From: Chamaelirium japonicum
Taxonomy: Eukaryota; Streptophyta; Magnoliopsida; Liliales; Melanthiaceae
Direction of reading: 5' to 3'
Assembly: GCA_947650365.1 (NCBI GenBank)
Contig: OX393557.1
Coordinates: forward strand, 51,840,472 to 51,904,471
DNA: 64,000 nt
Shown: one piece after another, positions 24,804-37,395 of the stretch
Numbering within the stretch: position 1 is the stretch's first letter
Layout of the letters: every line of letters begins with the position of its first letter
Position numbers and translations under genes: made by a program
The notes under the pieces: generated by a model
The model's input: only the letters and a program-made list of their open reading frames with translations
Databases searched by the model: none
Told to the model about the DNA's origin: nothing

Positions 24804-26551
24804 ATTGGTATCAGAGCCGCATTAGTGGTGTGCGTTTCACGTTTTTTTATGAAACGAACATGTGGGCGCATGATGAATGCGTGAGATCATCGGGGTTCAT
24901 ACGCTTAGATCATGCATATATATAGATTGTGCTTGTTCTATTAATCATTCTTGCAGGGCGCCGCTATAAAAAATCTAGATCTATGCTTTGTGCTTGCTAC
25001 CGGGGGTCGGACCCCGAGTTAGCAATTGTCTGGATTTGCTTTCTGTGTGTGGATATGTAATTGAGCCATAGATTGGGCGAGCGATGGGGTTTGTCCATCC
25101 TCGGTTTCCCATGGCCTTTTTTCTAGGTGTGTTTTCTTTTCTTTCTAGGAAATTGTGTACGACCGAGCACTTGCTCGTAGCGTACTAGACTTTTTCAGTT
25201 ACAGATCGAGAAGAAAGACGTGCCAAAGAAATCCACCATCGGGAGCGAAAGCGGAACCCTGGAGGATGAAGACGATCCGGCAAAGTGTTCGCAAGCGCGA
25301 CGGAGGAGCCGGACCGAGGAACCTTGCGAAGAAAGCTAGAGGCCTGCGCTGTGCTAATTAGGTTCAGGGGTCAGACCCTGAACTTAATTCAGTTTTTATG
25401 GTTGCTTTCTTTAATTAGTTCTTTATGCTTCATATCGAACCCCGATGAGATAATATGATTATCAGTTTTCAGAGGGATGCCTTTCCCCTCCGGTCCAAGC
25501 GACTGTTTGAGGTTAGGATCCCGCTAGATGACGCCTATTATTTAGTTGACTTTTGATGTTAGTGGGATCCCATCACATATGGTTATGCCACCATTAGGAG
25601 AGCACCCGACTAGTCGGGTGTGCCTATTTGGCCAGTATCGAAATCAAAGATGAGATGGAGATCCATTGAACATCAATTGTCAAATCTATAAGCGAGGCGC
25701 CATGACTAGTGGGAGTCCTTTCCAGTGAGTCTGACTCTAGGATTAGCTCCAGAGCATTAGCGTGATAACTAATTTTGCAAAGCATCGATACTCTTGGAAT
25801 ATGTAATGTGACCCTTGAATGGAGAAATCCACTTGAGGCAGGGACTATGATATTCCGAGAGTGATTAATGCTAGGCGAAAGGTTTGAACGATAGTGGGAG
25901 CATGGTGTGACCAGGGTCTAGTATTTAGGAGGTCGCTACCTTTGCATTTGCATAAATTAATACTCGCAAAATAACCCTCAGATTTATAAGGGATGCAAGA
26001 GAGGACTTTTATAAGATCCTCTGGCCTCCACGGCCAGTCGTTTTGTGTTTGGGTGGGGATGCATAACTTCACACCCCCTAGGGTGGGAGCTGTGTGTTTC
26101 CATGCCAAATTACTTAATGACCTCCCTGTGGATATGGCGATTACGGGGCCAGGAGAGAAGGGCTTTTCATCCCACCCTAGTGGGGGCCGCATGAACTCCC
26201 GTGTCGTAATTGCTTAGGCTCGTGGGTAAGCATCCTAAGTACACGTGAGGTATTCGTTGCGAAGACAACGGTGATCACGTGGTACTGGCCGAAAGATAAC
26301 CATGGTCCATCACAGCCTTTAGTTGGCAGATTTGGATAGGGTCAAGGAAAAGGCCCGTGTAAGCGGATTGACGCTGTATGATGCCCCCTAGGGCAGGTAC
26401 AGCCGATTCCGAGATCTTACATACATGGTTAATTAATCCATAGAGATGGCTTCGCTTGAGGGTAGCGTCGACATATGGATATAATTAGCTTGTTTTAAAA
26501 ATCCATAAAATAAGTTTTTATGCATACTCATTATTCAATCTTTATTTTCAG
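24804..26551 (+). other. Layer 4 primer-binding site and leader
   Basis: TGGTATCAGAGC (24806-24817) is complementary to the 3' end of initiator tRNA-Met. The remaining 1.7 kb is untranslated leader with no recognised gene; similar leaders occur in layers 1 and 2. Confidence 0.85.
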
Positions 26552-26750
26552 ATGACTAAGTTAGACCCCCTGTCCGCCATCCTAAATGACCACAAACTTA
26601 CCGGTCCCAACTATGAGGACTGGAAGCGCAACCTGTACCTGGTCCTAAGGATTGGTAAACATATGTCAGCCCTTAATGACCCTGAGCCAGATTTGCTAGG
26701 ACCCAATGCCACAGAGGCACAGTTAAAGGCATTCACTGACTGGAAGGAAT
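26552..26750 (+). other. Layer 4 gag, first part
   Basis: Start of a copia gag (KLTGPNYEDWKRNL), interrupted by layer 5. The downstream part begins at 43213. The same motif is found in layer 1 near 61800. Confidence 0.9.
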
Positions 26751-27262
26751 CACTACAAAAAAAACAGTTATTACCGACGGACACTATCCGTCGGTAATAT
26801 TAAAATTTCGTCGGTAATATTCTATAGCGACGGAAGGTATTTCCGTCGCTTGCTGTCGGGAAAGAAGGCGTCGGGGAAAACAATACGACGGACCAAATAT
26901 TACCGTCGGTAATAATAATTAATACCGACGGTAATATTAACGCCGTCGGTAATATTTAATCAATTTAAAACTAATATAATTTAGTATTGCCGACGAAATA
27001 TAAGAATCCGTCGGTAATATATAACCATTTTACCGACGGGTATATTTCATACTGTCGGTAATAATATATATATTACCGACACATATATATATTACCCGTC
27101 GGTAATAATATATATATTACCGACCAAATTCATATAACCGTCGGTAATACTATATATATTACCGACGGATATTATATGCCGTCGGCAAATCATTAATAAT
27201 TTAAAAAAAATAAAAATATTATTACCGACGGAATAATTAATTTTCGTCGATAATAAGTATTT
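26751..27262. repeat. Layer 5 left TIR and subterminal repeats
   Basis: Dense TTACCGACGG/CCGTCGGTAA motifs in both orientations, more than fifteen in about 500 bp. Presumed TNPA-type binding sites. Confidence 0.9.
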
Positions 27263-27440
27263 TTTTTTTTTTAATAAATTTACCTAAATAATGTTATTTA
27301 ATTCCTGTGATTCAATACCACAATATATTACCACAATTTATCAAATATTACCACAATTTATAAAATATTACCTAAATTGATAAAAAATTACAGCAAATTA
27401 TCAAATATTACCACAGTTCTCGGCCGACAATTATAGACAA
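27263..27440. repeat. ATTACCACA AT-rich repeat
   Basis: Degenerate short repeats AATATTACCACAATTTAT. The same motif lies in the right part of layer 5 (about 41750-41990) and, inverted, in layer 3 (54780-54960). Confidence 0.75.
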
Positions 27441-27508
27441 GAACAAAAAATAACCATATATTACAAAATAATATTTACACAATCCAGAACTGAGAGATGA
27501 TACATGTC

Positions 27509-27638
27509 CTATCTCAACCACCCCCGCCCGCCACCAACGCCGGTGCTCTCATCGATCCCCTGACGCCGCCCTATCTCAACCACGCCCGCCCACCACCAAC
27601 GCTGGTGCTCTCATCGATCCCCTGACGCCGCCCTGCTC
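27509..27638 (-). other. Predicted 3' terminal exon of layer 5, with 62-bp tandem repeat
   Basis: On the minus strand TTAATTGCAG forms an acceptor at 27640-27639. The following sequence has two 62-bp copies (27571-27632 and 27509-27570). Layer 3 has the homologous acceptor and exon start at about 54650. Non-coding as far as I can see. Confidence 0.45.
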
Positions 27639-27670
27639 CTGCAATTAACATGTATTTGTTAAAAAAATGG

Positions 27671-30600
27671 TTTATATCTATAACTGAGTCTAAGCGTTAA
27701 AAAATGATAAGTTAGCGTGTTTCGATTTTGAAATAGGTTTGGATTCGATCCGATCGTAGAATTATCGGCATCCGATAATTCGAACTTGGAATTATTCCGT
27801 ATTTCAGACTTGTGAGCGGGTTCTAATTGGATATTTGACCAATTTACGCTCCGATTCACCGATTTAGAGTCTAAGTGTTGAAAAATCATAACTTAGCGTG
27901 TTTCGGATATCAAATAGCTAGGTTTGGATTCGATCGGATCGTCATCGGATCGGCATTCGATAATTCGAACTTGGAATTATTCCGAATTTCGAACTTGCGA
28001 GCGGGTTCTAATTGGATATTTGACCAATTTACGCTCCGATTCACCGATTTAGAGTCTAAATGTTGGAAAATCATAAGTTAGCGTGTTTCGGATATAAAAT
28101 AGGTTTGGATTCGATCGGATCGTCATCGGCTCGGCATCCGATAATTCGAACTTGGAATTATTCCGTATTTCGGACTTGCGAGCGGGTTCTAATTAGATAT
28201 TTGACCAATTTACGCTCCGATTCACCGATTTAGAGTCTAAGTGTTGGAAAATCATAAGTTAGCGTGTTTCGGATATAAAATAGGTTTGGATTCGATCGGA
28301 TCGTCATCGGCTCGGCATCCGATAATTCGAACTTGGAATTATTCCGTATTTCGGACTTGCGAGCGGGTTCTAATTGGATATTTGACCAATTTACGCTCCG
28401 ATTCACCGATTTAGAGTTTAAGTGTTGGAAAATCATAAGTTAGCGTGTTTCGGATATGAAATAGGTTTGGATTCGATCCGATCGTCATCGGATCGGCATC
28501 CGGTAATTCGAAGTTGGAATTATTCCGTATTTCGGACTTGCGAGCGGGTTCTAATTGGATATTTGACCAATTTACGCTCCGATTCACCGATTTAGAGTCT
28601 AAGTGTTGGAAAATCATAAGTTAGCGTGTTTCGGATATAAAATAGGTTTGGATTCGATCAGATCGTCATCGGCTCGGCATCCGATAATTCGAACTTGGAA
28701 TTATTCCGTATTTCGGACTTGCGAGCGGGTTCTAATTGGATATTTGACCAATTTACGCTCCGATTCACCGATTTAGAGTCTAAGTGTTGGAAAATCATAA
28801 GTTAGCGTGTTTCGGATATAAAATAGGTTTGGATTCGATTGGATCGTCATCGGCTCGGCATCCGATAATTCGAACTTGGAATTATTCCGTATTTCGGACT
28901 TGCGAGCGGGTTCTAATTGGATATTTGACCAATTTACGCTCCGATTCACCGATTTAGAGTCTAAGTGTTGGAAAATCATAAGTTAGCGTGTTTCGGATAT
29001 AAAATAGGTTTGGATTCGATCGGATCGTCATCGGCTCGGCATCCGATAATTCGAACTTGGAATTATTCCGAATTTCGGACTTGCGAGCGGGTTCTAATTG
29101 GATATTTGACCAATTTACGCTCCGATTCACCGATTTAGAGTCTAAGTGTTGGAAAATCATAAGTTAGCGTGTTTCGGATATAAAATAGGTTTGGATTCGA
29201 TCGGATCGTCATCGGCTCGGCATCCGATAATTCGAACTTGGAATTATTCCGTATTTCGGACTTGCGAGCGGGTTCTAATTGGATATTTGACCAATTTACG
29301 CTCCGATTCACCGATTTAGAGTCTAAGTGTTGGAAAATCATAAGTTAGCGTGTTTCGGATATAAAATAGGTTTGGATTCGATTGGATCGTCATCGGCTCG
29401 GCATCCGATAATTCAAACTTGGAATTATTCCGTATTTCGGACTTGCGAGCGGGTTCTAATTGGATATTTGACCAATTTACGCTCCGATTCACCGATTTAG
29501 AGTCTAAGTGTTGGAAAATCATAAGTTAGCGTGTTTCGGATATAAAATAGGTTTGGATTCGATCGGATCGTCATCGGCTCGGCATCCGATAATTCGAACT
29601 TGGAATTATTCCGTATTTCGGACTTGCGAGCGGGTTCTAATTGGATATTTGACCAATTTACGCTCCGATTCACCGATTTAGAGTCTAAGTGTTGGAAAAT
29701 CATAAGTTAGCGTGTTTCGGATATAAAATAGGTTTGGATTCGATCGGATCGTCATCGGATCGGCATTCGATAATTCGAACTTGGAATTATTCCGAATTTC
29801 GGACTTGCGAGTGGGTTCTAATTGGATATTTGACCAATTTACGCTCCGATTCACCGATTTAGAGTCTAAGTGTTGGAAAATCATAAGTTTTCGGATATAA
29901 AATAGGTTTGGATTCGATCGGATCGTCATCGGCTCGGCATCCGATAATTCGAACTTGGAATTATTCCGTATTTCGGACTTGCGAGTGGGTTCTAATTGGA
30001 TATTTGACCAATTTACGCTCCGATTCACCGATTTAGAGTCTAAGTGTTGGAAAATCATAAGTTAGCGTGTTTCGGATATGAAAGAGGTTTGGATTCGATC
30101 CGATCGTCATCGGATCGGCATCCGGTAATTCGAAGTTGGAATTATTCCGTATTTCGGACTTGCGAGCAGGTTCTAATTGGATATTTGACCAATTTACGCT
30201 CCGATTCACCGATTTAGAGTCTAAGTGTTGGAAAATCATAAGTTAGCGTGTTTCGGATATAAAATAGGTTTGGATTCGATCGGATCGTCATCGGCTCGGC
30301 ATCCGATAATTCGAACTTGGAATTATTCCGTATTTCGGACTTGCGAGCGGGTTCTAATTGGATATTTGACCAATTTACGCTCCGATTCACCGATTTAGAG
30401 TTTAAGTGTTGGAAAATCATAAGTTAGCGTGTTTCGGATATGAAATAGGTTTGGATTCGATCCGATCGTCATCGGATCGGCATCCGGTAATTCGAAGTTG
30501 GAATTATTCCGTATTTCGGACTTGCGAGCGGGTTCTAATTGGATATTTGACCAATTTACGCTCCGATTCACCGATTTAGAGTCTAAGTGTTGGAAAATCA

Positions 30601-33600
30601 TAAGTTAGCGTGTTTCGGATATAAAATAGGTTTGGATTCGATCGGATCGTCATCGGCTCGGCATCCGATAATTCGAACTTGGAATTATTCCGTATTTCGG
30701 ACTTGCGAGCGGGTTCTAATTGGATATTTGACCAATTTACGCTCCGATTCACCGATTTAGAGTCTAAGTGTTGGAAAATCATAAGTTAGCGTGTTTCGGA
30801 TATAAAATAGGTTTGGATTCGATTGGATCGTCATCGGCTCGGCATCCGATAATTCGAACTTGGAATTATTCTGTATTTCGGACTTGCGAGCGGGTTCTAA
30901 TTGGATATTTGACCAATTTACGCTCCGATTCACCGATTTAGAGTCTAAGTGTTGGAAAATCATAAGTTAGCGTGTTTCGGATATAAAATAGGTTTGGATT
31001 CGATCGGATCGTCATCGGCTCAGCATCCGATAATTCGAACTTGGAATTATTCCGTATTTCGGACTTGCGAGCGGGTTCTAATTGGATATTTGACCAATTT
31101 ACGCTCCGATTCACCGATTTAGAGTCTAAGTGTTGGAAAATCATAAGTTAGCGTGTTTCGGATATAAAATAGGTTTGGATTCGATCGGATCGTCATCGGC
31201 TCGGCATCCGATAATTCGAACTTGGAATTATTCCGTATTTCGGACTTGCGAGCGGGTTCTAATTGGATATTTGACCAATTTACGCTCCGATTCACCGATT
31301 TAGAGTCTAAGTGTTGGAAAATCATAATTTAGCGTGTTTCGGATATAAAATAGGTTTGGATTCGATTGGATCGTCATCGGCTCGGCATCCGATAATTCGA
31401 ACTTGGAATTATTCCGTATTTCGGACTTGCGAGCGGGTTCTAATTGGATATTTGACCAATTTACGCTCCGATTCACCGATTTAGAGTCTAAGTGTTGGAA
31501 AATCATAAGTTAGCGTGTTTCGGATATAAAATAGGTTTGGATTCGATCGGATCGTCATCGGCTCGGCATCCGATAATTCGAACTTGGAATTATTCCGTAT
31601 TTCGGACTTGCGAGCGGGTTCTAATTGGATATTTGACCAATTTACGCTCCGATTCACCGATTTAGAGTCTAAGTGTTGGAAAATCATAAGTTAGCGTGTT
31701 TCGGATATAAAATAGGTTTGGATTCGATCGGATCGTCATCGGCTCGGCATCCGATAATTCGAACTTGGAATTATTCCGTATTTCGGACTTGCGAGCGGGT
31801 TCTAATTGGATATTTGACCAATTTACGCTCCGATTCACCGATTTAGAGTCTAAGTGTTGGAAAATCATAAGTTAGCGTGTTTCGGATATAAAATAGGTTT
31901 GGATTCGATCGGATCGTCATCGGATCGGCATTCGATAATTCGAACTTGGAATTATTCCGAATTTCGGACTTGCGAGTGGGTTCTAATTGGATATTTGACC
32001 AATTTACGCTCCGATTCACCGATTTAGAGTCTAAGTGTTGGAAAATCATAAGTTTTCGGATATAAAATAGGTTTGGATTCGATCGGATCGTCATCGGCTC
32101 GGCATCCGATAATTCGAACTTGGAATTATTCCGTATTTCGGACTTGCGAGTGGGTTCTAATTGGATATTTGACCAATTTACGCTCCGATTCATCGATTTA
32201 GAGTCTAAGTGTTGGAAAATCATAAGTTAGCGTGTTTCGGATATGAAATAGGTTTGGATTCGATCCGATCGTCATCGGATCGGCATCCGGTAATTCGAAG
32301 TTGGAATTATTCCGTATTTCGGACTTGCGAGCGGGTTCTAATTGGATATTTGACCAATTTACGCTCCGATTCACCGATTTAGAGTCTAAGTGTTGGAAAA
32401 TCATAAGTTAGCGTGTTTCGGATATAAAATAGGTTTGGATTCGATCGGATCGTCATCGGCTCGGCATCCGATAATTCGAACTTGGAATTATTCCGTATTT
32501 CGGACTTGCGAGCGGGTTCTAATTGGATATTTGACCAATTTACGCTCCGATTCACCGATTTAGAGTCTAAGTGTTGGAAAATCATAAGTTAGCGTGTTTC
32601 GGATATGAAATAGGTTTGGATTCGATCCGATCGTCATCGGATCGGCATCCGGTAATTCGAAGTTGGAATTATTCCGTATTTCGGACTTGCGAGCGGGTTC
32701 TAATTGGATATTTGACCAATTTACGCTCCGATTCACCGATTTAGAGTCTAAGTGTTGGAAAATCATAAGTTAGCGTGTTTCGGATATAAAATAGGTTTGG
32801 ATTCGATCGGATCGTCATCGGCTCGGCATCCGATAATTCGAACTTGGAATTATTCCGTATTTCGGACTTGCGAGCGGGTTCTAATTGGATATTTGACCAA
32901 TTTACGCTCCGATTCACCGATTTAGAGTCTAAGTGTTGGAAAATCATAAGTTAGCGTGTTTCGGATATAAAATAGGTTTGGATTCGATCGGATCGTCATC
33001 GGCTCGGCATCCGATAATTCGAACTTGGAATTATTCCGTATTTCGGACTTGCGAGCGGGTTCTAATTGGATATTTGACCAATTTACGCTCCGATTCACCG
33101 ATTTAGAGTCTAAGTGTTGGAAAATCATAAGTTAGCGTGTTTCGGATATAAAATAGGTTTGGATTCGATCGGATCGTCATCGGCTCGGCATCCGATAATT
33201 CGAACTTGGAATTATTCCGTATTTCGGACTTGCGAGCGGGTTCTAATTGGATATTTGACCAATTTACGCTTCGATTCACCGATTTAGAGTCTAAGTGTTG
33301 GAAAATCATAAGTTAGCGTGTTTCGGATATGAAATAGGTTTGGATTCGATCCGATCGTCATCGGATCGGCATCCGATAATTCGAAGTTGGATTTATTCCG
33401 TATTTCGGACTTGCGAGCGGGTTCTAATTGGATATTTGACCAATTTACGCTCCGATTCACCGGTTTAGAGTCTAAGTGTTGGAAAATCATAAGTTAGCGT
33501 GTTTCGGATATGAAATAGGTTTGGATTCGATCCGATCGTCATTGGATCGGCATCCGGTAATTCGAACTTGGAATTATTCCGTATTTCGGACTTGCGAGCG

Positions 33601-33950
33601 GGTTCTAATTGGATATTTGACCAATTTACGCTCCGATTCACCAGTTTAGAGTCTAAGTGTTGGAAAATCATAAGTTAGCGTGTTTCGGATATGAAATAGG
33701 TTTGGATTCGATCCGATCGTCATCGGATCGGCATCCGGTAATTCGATGTTGGAATTATTCCGTATTTCGGACTTGCGAGCGGGTTCTAATTGGATATTTG
33801 ACCAATTTACGCTCCGATTCACCGGTTTAGAGTCTAAGTGTTGGAAAATCATAAGTTAGCGTGTTTCGGATATGAAATAGGTTTGGATTCGATCCGATCG
33901 TCATCGGATCGGCATCCGGTAATTCGAACTTGGAATTATTCCGTATTTAA
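27671..33950 (-). repeat. 181-bp satellite array, about 34 monomers
   Basis: Head-to-tail monomers of 181 bp with a shared core (CGGACTTGCGAGCGGGTTCT, GATTCACCGATTTAGAGTCT). Most neighbours are over 95% identical by eye; the first and last few are more diverged. Two monomers, at about 29888 and 32053, lack 7 bp (174 bp). Monomers fall in recognisable types repeated as a higher-order unit (28230-30213 and 30214-32378). Each monomer happens to contain a 68-codon open frame, which I do not take as coding. Confidence 0.97.
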
Positions 33951-34119
33951 AAGAAAAACAGAGGCTACATCATTACCATGAGAGAGAGAGTGACCATTTA
34001 CGATTCGATTTACCGATTTATAGTCTAAGTGTTGGAAAATCATAAGTGTGATAATATGATCAAAACTCAAATTAGTAAGATTCATATTTTTTGCTAATAT
34101 TATAAAGATTAGTAAGTAC
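33951..34119. other. Array edge and start of the 3' UTR intron
   Basis: Last partial monomer (about 34000-34050) is broken by unrelated sequence with a short AG run. On the minus strand, a donor CAG/GTACTTAC sits at 34119-34118 just after the TNPA stop codon. Confidence 0.5.
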
Positions 34120-34123
34120 CTGA

Positions 34124-35823
34124 TCATGAGGATGAGCCACCGCTAGACCGGCTTATGAATTCATTAAATTTACGCTCCAGTTCCCTGCGAGCTTCTCTTT
34201 CCTCATCGAGGGCCTTCTTCTCCGCCTCAACCCTCTGCTCGAGGGCCTGCCTCTGCTCTCGCTCCGCCTCCATCCTCTGCTCGAGGGCCTGCCTCTGCTC
34301 TCGCTCCGCGTCTAGGACAGACTGCAGCTGAGTGATAGCACCGGTCTGGGTGTCCCGTGCCCTCGAGCGCATACCCTCTCGTCCAAAGTAGGAGGAGGGC
34401 GTGACTCCAAGGCCCGTACAGAGGACACGGCCGTGCGTGGCAGGTCTCAGCACAGTATCCATCGCTGAGTCGACAGATACTGAGCTGGAGGAGGAGCCGG
34501 CCTCGCCCGACGGGGTCACCATAAGTCGCATCCTCTCCTATATAAAAACAACCAATGATATTCAATGATATTTTATGGCATATGTATAAGAATATATTAA
34601 CAGTAATTTAATTACTTACCACTTGCGAGGCAACCCTGTCGTCCAGAAATGCCCCATCGATACGCCGCCTCCTAGAGGCCTCAAAAAGGTCAATCCTATT
34701 AGGCTCGTGGCCCAAGGACTGTGTCTGTTGGACATATAAAATAAATAGACGAGTTAATATAACATGTATAGAGCTTTAAATAATAACAATGTTTGTATCA
34801 TTTACCAGCTGCTGGGCAAGCTGGGGCATGGAGGTCCTCCCCTTCACTGGAGCAGGTGTCGTCGAGGCACTTCTATTCTGCTTGCCTATAGCAGATTTAT
34901 TCTGTGTAATCGATTAAATTTTGAAACATCAATACAAATTTTTAGTATAACATTAAAACAAGTACGAATCAACAAAATTATAATTATACCTGAAAGTTAG
35001 GGGTGGCCCAGTGAGCGACCAAAAACTGTAGAATGTGTAGCGGTGGCGCGTCTCTCGTCCCAGCCGCAGCCTGTACCTCCTCAGCCGGCTGGCCGACCAA
35101 GTAACCGTAGAGCTTGTAGAGCTCGTGACGGTAATCCCTGTACCGCTCACCCATCGTCTTCCACAAGTCCTCCCGATGGGTGTCGGTTTCCATGTTCTCC
35201 CATTTAAATTTCTCCTATAAAATCAATTTAGAAACAAGTCATTTTATCAAATCAAATTATAAAGAAGTACGATATTATTCTAAAATGCTTTAATGAAACT
35301 AACGTACCAAAAACTGCTGATACATCCTCTCCTTATAGGATGCATCAATGTTCTTCCACCCCCTTAACCCCACAATCGGGGCATTCCTCTCCTCCCGTAC
35401 TATCATGCCGACCCACGTGGCGGCGTCAGAAGCGTGCTCGCCCACAAAGGTATGGCCGCTCCACTGTAGGGACAGCGGCTCGCGTAAGGCCGACAAGCAC
35501 CGGGCCGTCGTCACGCCCCGGTCGCCTACGTACCTGGTCGACCCTGCAAATAAAATATACATCAGTACTGAAGAAGTATTTACAACATGTATAAAACTTT
35601 AGATCTAAACATTACCTGTGGGCGTAGACGCTGCAGCCGAGTGCTGAGCACTGCTCGAAGCTCCGGAGGCTGTGACCACAGCAGGAGCTGGTGTGGAGAG
35701 AGGAACAGCACTACCAGATCCGGACGGCTCAGCCTCGGACCCTGGGGTGGCAGCCGGAGCGCTCTGAGCTACCCCACCCCTGCCTCTGCCTCTGCCTCTA
35801 CGAACATATGACCGTGATGCCAT
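34124..35823 (-). CDS. tnpA-like: TNPA-like CACTA protein (plant Transposase_24 type)
   Basis: Predicted exons (minus) 35823-35616, 35543-35308, 35214-34990, 34901-34806, 34724-34620 and 34537-34124, all with GT/AG borders and consistent phases, give 427 residues. The N terminus is Arg/Gly-rich (RRGRGRGRGG), a likely nucleic-acid contact. The middle has the family's ...WKTMGERYRDYRHELY and DAPPLHILQFLVAHW text, then SLGHEPNRIDLFEASRRR, typical of the plant Ptta/En/Spm family. The C terminus holds heptad-like repeats of EREQRQALEQR (about residues 370-415), a probable coiled coil. TNPA-type proteins bind the subterminal motifs and bring the ends together. ATG is immediately preceded by an acceptor-like TTGTTTCAG, which suggests a 5' UTR intron. 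Confidence 0.85.
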
Positions 35824-35989
35824 CTGAAACAATTTAATTTACATATGAAACAGTAAGATTTAAGATTTACATATGAAACAATATGAAACAGTTTGATTTA
35901 TATATGAAACAGTATGATTTACATATGAAACAATATAAAACAATATGAACCCGCTCACAATATGAAACAATATGAAACAATATGAAACA

Positions 35990-37290
35990 GTTAGACTCTA
36001 AATCGGTTAATCGGATCGTAAAGTGGTCAAATATCCAATTAGAACCCGCTCGGAAGTCCGAAATACGGAATATAATTCCAAGTTCGAATTATCGGATGCC
36101 GATCCGATGACGATCGGATCGAATCCAAACCTATTTTATATCCGAAACACGCTAACTTATGATTTTCCAACACTTAGACTCTAAATCGGTGAATCGGAGC
36201 GTAAATTGGTCAAATATCCAATTAGAACCCGCTCGCAAGTCCGAAATACGGAATAATTCCAACATCGAATTACCGGATGCCGATCCGATGACGATCGGAT
36301 CGAATCCAAACCTATTTCATATCCGAAACACGCTAACTTATGATTTTCCAACACTTAGACTCTAAACCGGTGAATCGGAGCGTAAATTGGTCAAATATCC
36401 AATTAGAACCCGCTCGCAAGTCCGAAATACGGAATAATTCCAACTTCGAATTACCGGATGCCGATCCGATGACGATCGGATCGAATCCAAACCTATTTCA
36501 TATCCGAAACACGCTAACTTATGATTTTCCAACACTTAGACTCTAAACCGGTGAATCGGAGCGTAAATTGGTCAAATATCCAATTAGAACCCGCTCGCAA
36601 GTCCGAAATACGGAATAAATCCAACTTCGAATTATCGGATGCCGATCCGATGACGATCGGATCGAATCCAAACCTATTTCATATCCGAAACACGCTAACT
36701 TATGATTTTCCAACACTTAGACTCTAAATCGGTGAATCAGAGCGTAAATTGGTCAAATATCCAATTAGAACCCGCTCGCAAGTCCGAAATACGGAATAAT
36801 TCCAACTTCGAATTACCGGATGCCGATCCGATGACGATCGGATCGAATCCAAACCTATTTCATATCCGAAACACGCTAACTTATGATTTTCCAACACTTA
36901 GACTCTAAACCGGTGAATCGGAGCGTAAATTGGTCAAATATCCAATTAGAACCCGCTCGCAAGTCCGAAATACAGAATAAATCCAACTTCGAATTATCGG
37001 ATGCCGATCCGATGACGATCGGATCGAATCCAAACCTATTTCATATCCGAAACACGCTAACTTATGATTTTCCAACACTTAGACTCTAAATCGGTGAATC
37101 GGAGCGTAAATTGGTCAAATATCCAATTAGAACCCGCTCGCAAGTCCGAAATACGGAATAATTCCAACTTCGAATTACCGGATGCCGATCCGATGACGAT
37201 CCGATCGAATCGAAACCTATTTCATATCCGAAACACGCTAACTTATGATTTTCCAACTCTTAGACTCTAAATCGGTGAATCGGTCGGATC
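35990..37290 (+). repeat. Inverted 181-bp satellite array, about 7 monomers
   Basis: Same satellite as 27671-33950 but in the opposite orientation, seven monomers, between the TNPA-like and TNPD-like genes. Both borders carry short repeats of GATTTACATATGAAAC (35840-35990, 37300-37390). Its monomers resemble the type at the 33284-33852 end of the large array. Confidence 0.96.
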
Positions 37291-37395
37291 GTAAATCGGT
37301 GAAACGGTATGATTTACATATGAAACGGTATGATTTACATATGAATCGGTGAAACAGTATGATTTAAATATGAAACAATTTGATTTACATACGGT

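Noticed and set aside
24806-24817. tRNA-Met gene at TGGTATCAGAGC
   Set aside because: Only the 12-base primer-binding site; no cloverleaf around it. The same holds at 59919 and 56510.
27671-33950. CRISPR-like array
   Set aside because: The repeats are contiguous 181-bp monomers without unique spacers, in a plant nuclear context.
27671-33950. True centromere core
   Set aside because: Only about 6 kb, bounded by CACTA genes and ends on both sides. The monomer size alone does not show centromere function.
27875-37270. Dozens of near-identical 68-residue open frames at 181-bp spacing
   Set aside because: They are one frame of the satellite monomer read again and again. Monomer changes do not favour silent sites and there is no start context, so I treat them as chance frames.
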